From an uncultured Porphyromonadaceae bacterium (lineage in GTDB: Bacteria; Bacteroidota; Bacteroidia; Bacteroidales; Muribaculaceae): a stretch of DNA of 34,469 nt. The DNA is taken from NCBI GenBank assembly GCA_902462525.1, contig CABQCA010000004.1:1-34469 (forward strand), written 5' to 3'. A model generated the notes under the pieces. The model saw only the letters and a program-made list of their open reading frames with translations, did not search any database and was not told where the DNA came from. How positions within the stretch are numbered: the stretch's first letter is position 1; each line of letters begins with the position of its first letter. Positions 30,061 to 34,469 of this stretch are shown here, piece after piece. The position numbers were made by a program, and so were the translations under genes.

Positions 30061-30654
30061 ATGAAATATTGGGTTTACATCGAAGGACGCCAGCAGGGTC
30101 CCTTTGAACTGGAACAGCTCTACGATCTGCCTGTCGACAGGAATACAAAAGTATGGTTCGAAGGCCTGCCGCGGTGGATACCGGCCGGCGAGGCTGAGCA
30201 GCTTGCCTGTCTTTTTGACGGCAGTCCGCGCCCGGAGGCACCGGAAACAGTCGGAAGCGACTCCGAGACTGAAGCAAGCACTGACTGCGGGGCTTCGGCC
30301 GATGCCGCCGTTGCCGAAGAGAGCTGCGAGAGTGAAGAACCCGTGCGGAAAGCCGATTTCCTGCGTAAATCGGGCTTCGGACAGCCCTCTTTTCCCGGCA
30401 GCCGCATAGCGCGCCACGAACTGCCCGACGAGCCGTGTCCGCCTTCCTATCTGGGCTGGAGCATAGCGCTCACGGTGTGCTGCTGCTCGCCGCTGAGCCT
30501 CGGCGCTCTGGTGGCTTCGATATGCGTGTCGAGCTTCTATCAGGGCGGCAACATCGACAAGGCACGCCGCGCCTCGGAGTGGGCTGCGTGGCTCGTGATG
30601 ATAGCCATCGCGCTGGGCTTCCTGCCGGTGATGCTCATGAGCGCCATGTTCTGA
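30061..30654 (+). CDS. GYF_2-domain membrane protein with CD225/dispanin-like C-terminus
   Basis: The N-terminal about 55 residues (MKYWVYIEGRQQGPFELEQL, then VWFEGLPRWIPA) are a GYF_2 domain, a proline-peptide-binding-like module found at the front of many Bacteroidota membrane proteins. An acidic linker follows (about 56-115), then two membrane segments with LGWSIALTVCCCSPL and the GNIDKARRASEWAAW loop, the CD225/TM2-like (dispanin) signature. 197 residues. Its TGA overlaps the next ATG by one base. Function unknown. Confidence 0.82.
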   Translation: MKYWVYIEGRQQGPFELEQLYDLPVDRNTKVWFEGLPRWIPAGEAEQLACLFDGSPRPEAPETVGSDSETEASTDCGASADAAVAEESCESEEPVRKADFLRKSGFGQPSFPGSRIARHELPDEPCPPSYLGWSIALTVCCCSPLSLGALVASICVSSFYQGGNIDKARRASEWAAWLVMIAIALGFLPVMLMSAMF

Positions 30655-31031
30655 TGTCGAACCCACGGATTAAAGTGGCGGCTGCGGCGGTTTTTCTGAT
30701 CGCCGCAGTTGCCATTGTTTCGTTCTGGTACTATCGGCATGATCCGTCGGCCGGAGGTGCGCCGCAATGCCTTTTCCGGCTTCTCACCGGATACGAGTGT
30801 CCCGGCTGCGGCGCTCAGAGGGCACTCCACGCCATCGTCCACGGGCATCTCGCCCAGGCATGGAATCTCAATCCTTTCATTTTTTTCGCTGTGCCGGCCG
30901 CCGCTTTCTATATTGTGGCAGAAGCGGGACGCGAGCTATGGCCGCGTTTTCATGCCCGGGTAATAAGGCCGGTGATTCTTGTCGGTATTCTCATCGCTGT
31001 GATCGGATGGTGGATCCTGCGTAACATCTGA
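30654..31031 (+). CDS. DUF2752 membrane protein
   Basis: The ATG at 30654 overlaps the GYF gene stop (TGATG). The 125 residues include an N-terminal membrane segment, the DUF2752 signature GYECPGCGAQRALHAIVHGH at about residues 43-62, and two further membrane segments. DUF2752 commonly follows CD225/TM2-type genes; the pair is probably one unit. Function unknown. The short spacer after it has no clear hairpin. Confidence 0.88.
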   Translation: MSNPRIKVAAAAVFLIAAVAIVSFWYYRHDPSAGGAPQCLFRLLTGYECPGCGAQRALHAIVHGHLAQAWNLNPFIFFAVPAAAFYIVAEAGRELWPRFHARVIRPVILVGILIAVIGWWILRNI

Positions 31032-31081
31032 CCTCTATTTTCGCTCTTTTGGCATATTTTTAGGTTTATTTTGCGTTTTTT

Positions 31082-31112
31082 TTGGTCGATAAATGTTTTT
31101 TTTATACTTTTG
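31082..31112 (+). promoter_or_regulatory. Promoter of the secreted PCMD/calycin-like gene
   Basis: TTG (31082-31084), 20-base spacer, TACTTTTG (31105-31112). The leader to the ATG at 31195 is about 75 bases and AT-rich. Confidence 0.75.
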
Positions 31113-31194
31113 CCCGTAGTTTTATAAACATATATCGCATAAGTAAATACATAGGACACTAATCCCTCGCTAATTAACTTCAACTATTTATAAT

Positions 31195-32526
31195 ATGAGA
31201 AAAATTTACGCTCTCTTAAGCTGCGCCCTTCTCGCACTGCCTGCAATGGCCGACGAGCCGCAGCTGCCCAATGCCGGCTTCCAGGATGGCTGGAAGGACT
31301 GTGTTCCCTGGAATTCAGCCAACAATACCACTGTACAAGGAACTACACCCAACGACTGGACTGTCAGCAATGTCATGGGAGTTTTCGGATTGGGAAATAC
31401 TACTGTCGCGGAGAATGTGGAAGGCTACGAATCGACCAGCGCTGTAAAATTAACCAATAAGCTGGCTATTGAAGGCATGGACCAAATCGTTCCCGGATAT
31501 GTAACTTTAGGCACTACATGGAGTACTTCTGTTATGGGTTCGGAAAACGACGGTGGCTCTTTCGGTGGTTATGCATTCACCGGTCGTCCCGAAAAGATCA
31601 CTTTCATGTACAAGTTTACTCATGAAGGTGAAAACGAGCAGCCTGCCAATGCCATAGCCTATCTTTGGAAGGGTACATACACTCAGGCCGATGTTCCCGC
31701 AAATATCGCTGCATTTGGCTCTCCCAAGACGGTAAATATGGTAAACCGCGACCGCAACATTCTCGGAATCGAAACTGCCAAAGGCGGTGCCGTGACCAAA
31801 AGCGAAGGCGCCGAGCTGATTGCAAAAGGCACAACTGTCATCACCGAGGTTTCGGCTGAATGGGTCAAGGGCGAAATCGTGTTCGAATATCTGTCGGACG
31901 CAACACCCGAAATGATCAATGTCATTTTCTCGGCAAACAGCTATTTTGACTCGGCTAATATTGCACTCGGTAACGCTTTCACTGTCGACGACGTGCAGTG
32001 CGTCTACGCTCCCGCCGGCAAGGAATATCCCGGAAAGCTCTCTGTGACCTCAGATGTATTGGGCTCCATTGCCGAAAATGTGGATGCTACGATTCTGATA
32101 ACTCCGACCTCCGAAACTACATGTAACTTCCTGTTACCGAACCTTACCCTCGGTGATCTTGGTACTCTCGGTGACATTCTGGTTGAAAATGTTGTCATGA
32201 GCACCGATGCGGAAGGTACCACCACCTATAATGGCCACGTTGACGATCTGGTACTTATGGGCGGCGAACTCCATGCCAGTGTAGACGTTAACGGTACCAT
32301 CACAGCCGCCGGTAAGCCGGATTTCGTTATTGATGTGTTATGGAATGGTATTCCAATTAAAGTGACGTTCACCGACGGCAATACTTCCGGTCTGACCGAC
32401 ATCGTTGCCGACGAGAACGCTCCTGTAGAATACTTCAACCTCCAGGGCGTACGCGTAGCCAACCCCGAAAACGGTCTCTACATCCGTCGTCAGGGCTCCA
32501 AAGTGCAGAAAGTCCTTGTGAAATAA
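31195..32526 (+). CDS. Secreted PCMD and calycin-like domain protein with sorting-type tail
   Basis: A signal peptide (MRKIYALLSCALLALPAMA) is followed by a PCMD-like jelly roll (about residues 25-275; LPNAGFQDGWKDC, ITFMYKFTHEGENEQ, VIFSANSYFDSANIALGNAF). A calycin-like beta domain comes next (about 282-395; PTSETTCNFLLPNLTLGD, ELHASVDVNGTITAAG). The last about 40 residues, VEYFNLQGVRVANPENGLY and on to QKVLVK, resemble the sorting-type tail of the 14721-19307 protein. The combination is typical of surface or glycan-associated proteins in Bacteroidales. Ligand unknown. Confidence 0.8.
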   Translation: MRKIYALLSCALLALPAMADEPQLPNAGFQDGWKDCVPWNSANNTTVQGTTPNDWTVSNVMGVFGLGNTTVAENVEGYESTSAVKLTNKLAIEGMDQIVPGYVTLGTTWSTSVMGSENDGGSFGGYAFTGRPEKITFMYKFTHEGENEQPANAIAYLWKGTYTQADVPANIAAFGSPKTVNMVNRDRNILGIETAKGGAVTKSEGAELIAKGTTVITEVSAEWVKGEIVFEYLSDATPEMINVIFSANSYFDSANIALGNAFTVDDVQCVYAPAGKEYPGKLSVTSDVLGSIAENVDATILITPTSETTCNFLLPNLTLGDLGTLGDILVENVVMSTDAEGTTTYNGHVDDLVLMGGELHASVDVNGTITAAGKPDFVIDVLWNGIPIKVTFTDGNTSGLTDIVADENAPVEYFNLQGVRVANPENGLYIRRQGSKVQKVLVK

Positions 32527-32536
32527 TCAATGGAAA

Positions 32537-32665
32537 GGCGGTTTCCAACCGCCGGCCCTGAAGAAGCCGGAAATTCTTCGCTCAACATAGTGAAAGGCAG
32601 GAGGTTGAAAACCTCCTCTCCATATAACATAGAAAGGCGGTTGAAAAACCGCCTTTCTATGTTAT
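32537..32665. repeat. Three tandem hairpins with related arms
   Basis: Hairpin 1: GGCGGTT-TCC-AACCGCC (32537-32553). Hairpin 2: AGGAGGTT-GAA-AACCTCCT (32599-32617). Hairpin 3: a 19-bp perfect stem, 32624-32642 with 32647-32665, closed by a GAAA loop. Hairpins 2 and 3 share an AACATAG..AAAGGC arm, so they look like diverged copies of one unit. The third may end the upstream transcript, though it is followed by an AT-rich stretch rather than a T run. Confidence 0.8.
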
Positions 32666-32705
32666 TAAATAAATATTAATTCTTAAGGCGGAAAAACTAT
32701 CGGGT

Positions 32706-32736
32706 TTGGCTCTTCGTTTTATTTGAAGTATTTTTG
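32706..32736 (+). promoter_or_regulatory. Promoter of the P-type ATPase gene
   Basis: TTG (32706-32708), 20-base spacer, TATTTTTG (32729-32736), 32 bases before the ATG at 32769. Confidence 0.7.
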
Positions 32737-32768
32737 TCTTGAAAAGTTAGACGTAACAACAGAAACAC

Positions 32769-34469
32769 ATGTCACAGCACGATAACTACAGCGGCCTCAC
32801 CGATGCCCTTGTAGCGGAAAGCCGCCGCAAATACGGAGCTAATATTCTCACACCGCCGAAACAGCAGCCATGGTGGAAGGATTTTCTCAAGAAATTTTCC
32901 GATCCGCTCATCATCATTCTTCTAATAGCGGGAGCGCTTTCTATCGGCATATCTTTCTATGAGTACTACGGTCTCGGACAGGACTGGATGGTGTTTTTCG
33001 AGCCGATAGGCATTTTTGCGGCTATTCTGCTTGCAACTGGTCTGGCATTCATTTTCGAGCAGAAAGCCAACAAGGCTTTTAAAATTCTCAATCAGGTCAA
33101 CGACGAAGAAGCTGTCGAAGTGCTCCGCAACGGTACCACCACCACTGTGCCGCGACGTGACGTGGTGGTGGGCGACATTGTGATTCTCAACACAGGCGAC
33201 GAGATTCCCGCCGACGGGCAGCTCCTCGATGCTGTGACACTGAGCGTCGACGAGTCGACACTCACCGGCGAGCCGTTGTGTCATAAAGCCGTGGGAAGCC
33301 ACGACTTCGACAAGGATGCAACCTATCCCTCCGACCACGTGCTTCGCGGTACGAAAGTAATGGAAGGCCATGGCGTGATGCGCGTGCTTAGCGTGGGCGA
33401 TGCCACAGAGATGGGCAAGGTCTACAAGGAGGCCCAGATCGATGATTCCGTGAAAACGCCTCTCGACGAGCAGCTTGCCGCTCTCGGAACACTCATATCC
33501 AATTCGAGCTACATTTTCGGCGGACTTGTCATCGTGGTGCAGCTCATCGGCTTCCTCGGCTGGGGCGCATGGCAGGCATGGACGCTCATTGCACCGGTGG
33601 CGCTGTTCTTCTACCTGGTGATGACACGGTTCAAAGGCTGGGGCAAGACCGCCTGTGTGCTCGCTATAGCCGGCTTTTTCGTTCTCTTTATAGGTATGGT
33701 GTGCGGAGCTTTCGCCCTCATCAATCCCGGTGCCGGAAATGCCGAATGGTCATCGCTGATGGCTCATACTCTCAAGACTCTCATGGTGGCCGTGACGCTC
33801 ATTGTGGTGGCTGTGCCCGAAGGCCTGCCCATGGCCGTGACTCTCTCGCTGGCCTACTCGATGCGCGCCATGCTCAAAACCAACAATCTCGTGCGCAAGA
33901 TGCATGCCTGCGAAACTATGGGCGCCACCACTGTGATATGCACCGACAAAACCGGGACCCTCACACAGAACCGAATGCAGGTGTCCCAAACCGATTTCTT
34001 CGGCGATCCCTCGGCTGAAACAATCTATGAGGGCATTGCCGTGAACTCCACCGCCCGCCTCGACACCTCGGACGGCCGTGTGGGAGTTATCGGCAATCCT
34101 ACCGAGGGAGCGCTGCTGCTGTGGCTGCGCCTGCATGATGTCGACTACGAGGCATTGCGGGCCGGGGCACGGCGCATTGCCGAGCTGCCGTTCACCACCG
34201 AGCGAAAGTTCATGGCTACTGTCGTCGATTCGGCGGCCGGCGGGCGCCGCCTCTACGTCAAGGGCGCTCCCGAAATCGTTTTCGCAATGTGCGGACTTCA
34301 TCCCGGTGTCACCAAGGCTGAGCTCGACACCTTGCTGCTCGATTATCAGAACATGGCCATGCGCACACTCGGCTTCGCCTACTGTACTCTCGCCGACGGC
34401 GAGGCTGCTGTCGACGGCGACAGAATCGTTGCTCCCGGTCTCACCTTCTTAGGCATCGCGGCCATTGCC
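32769..34469 (+). CDS. Calcium-type P-type ATPase (5' part, cut by window end)
   Basis: 567 codons with no stop before the window ends. The start MSQHDNYSGLTDALVAESRR leads into a cation-ATPase N-terminal domain and membrane helices M1-M2 (about 45-100). The actuator domain carries VDESTLTGEP at about 158-167, and M3-M4 includes VAVPEGLPMAVTLSLAYSMR. The phosphorylation site is CTDKTGTLTQN, at about residue 395. The nucleotide-binding domain starts thereafter (LPFTTERKFMATVV, LYVKGAPE). The PEGLP motif in M4 is that of the SERCA/PMCA-type calcium pumps. It probably exports Ca2+ from the cytosol; the rest of the gene is needed to settle ion specificity. Confidence 0.93.
   Translation, partial: MSQHDNYSGLTDALVAESRRKYGANILTPPKQQPWWKDFLKKFSDPLIIILLIAGALSIGISFYEYYGLGQDWMVFFEPIGIFAAILLATGLAFIFEQKANKAFKILNQVNDEEAVEVLRNGTTTTVPRRDVVVGDIVILNTGDEIPADGQLLDAVTLSVDESTLTGEPLCHKAVGSHDFDKDATYPSDHVLRGTKVMEGHGVMRVLSVGDATEMGKVYKEAQIDDSVKTPLDEQLAALGTLISNSSYIFGGLVIVVQLIGFLGWGAWQAWTLIAPVALFFYLVMTRFKGWGKTACVLAIAGFFVLFIGMVCGAFALINPGAGNAEWSSLMAHTLKTLMVAVTLIVVAVPEGLPMAVTLSLAYSMRAMLKTNNLVRKMHACETMGATTVICTDKTGTLTQNRMQVSQTDFFGDPSAETIYEGIAVNSTARLDTSDGRVGVIGNPTEGALLLWLRLHDVDYEALRAGARRIAELPFTTERKFMATVVDSAAGGRRLYVKGAPEIVFAMCGLHPGVTKAELDTLLLDYQNMAMRTLGFAYCTLADGEAAVDGDRIVAPGLTFLGIAAIA

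Noticed and set aside
1..34469. tRNA, rRNA, insertion sequences, prophage or integrase genes
   Set aside because: Looked for by eye on both strands; none recognised. A tRNA scan would be needed to exclude a divergent tRNA.

Overview
The window looks like chromosomal DNA of a gut-type Bacteroidota, most likely Bacteroidales and plausibly Muribaculaceae. The evidence is the recurrent Bacteroidota promoter form TTG-N19/20-TAnnTTTG upstream of many genes, families largely confined to the phylum (DUF4271, PCMD plus calycin-like surface protein, AURKAIP1/COX24-like micro-protein, ManC without an isomerase domain), signal-peptide proteins with a sorting-type C-terminal tail, and GC-rich coding DNA. 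The family assignment is inference; no rRNA or tRNA gene was seen. Most of the window is core chromosome, with one lower-GC block at about 19.7-23.6 kb.

Layout. 1-9.2 kb (minus strand): 5' part of a BI-1/YccA membrane protein, argS, manC, mtnN, mdh, rng (RNase E/G) with a repetitive tail, a 29-residue basic micro-protein missed by length cut-offs, an HU-type protein and a DUF308 membrane protein, several separated by good intrinsic terminators. 9.3-13.7 kb: an AlbA_2 protein overlapping an S41 protease, then a redox cluster of a membrane 4Fe-4S protein, an OxyR with both redox cysteines, and a divergent small ferredoxin. An ATAG-N7-CTAT site lies exactly between oxyR and the ferredoxin promoter. 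13.7-19.4 kb: a stand-alone lpxA and a 1528-residue secreted multi-domain protein ending in a strong terminator.

19.4-23.6 kb: a promoter, a cobalamin riboswitch, a C-terminal-half-only MetE-like protein in which all four zinc/homocysteine ligand positions are substituted, a 66-residue membrane micro-protein, a split ThrE-type exporter (two genes) and a LysR regulator. This is the most unusual part of the window and my best candidate for an undescribed B12-responsive system. 23.7-29.9 kb: alkaline phosphatase, LOG-family protein, DUF4271, hemD, rnpA, yidD and a TatD-like gene in tightly overlapping order. The TatD gene stops exactly at its ETD metal motif and seems frameshifted. MazG-like and deoC follow. 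30-34.5 kb: a GYF/CD225 protein with DUF2752, a secreted PCMD/calycin-like protein, three tandem hairpins, and the 5' part of a Ca-type P-ATPase cut by the window end.

Non-coding structure includes an AT-rich dispersed repeat found in three separate intergenic spacers and partly arranged as inverted pairs, an octamer array upstream of the BI-1 gene, and a triple hairpin cluster. No insertion sequence, CRISPR array, tRNA or rRNA was recognised.
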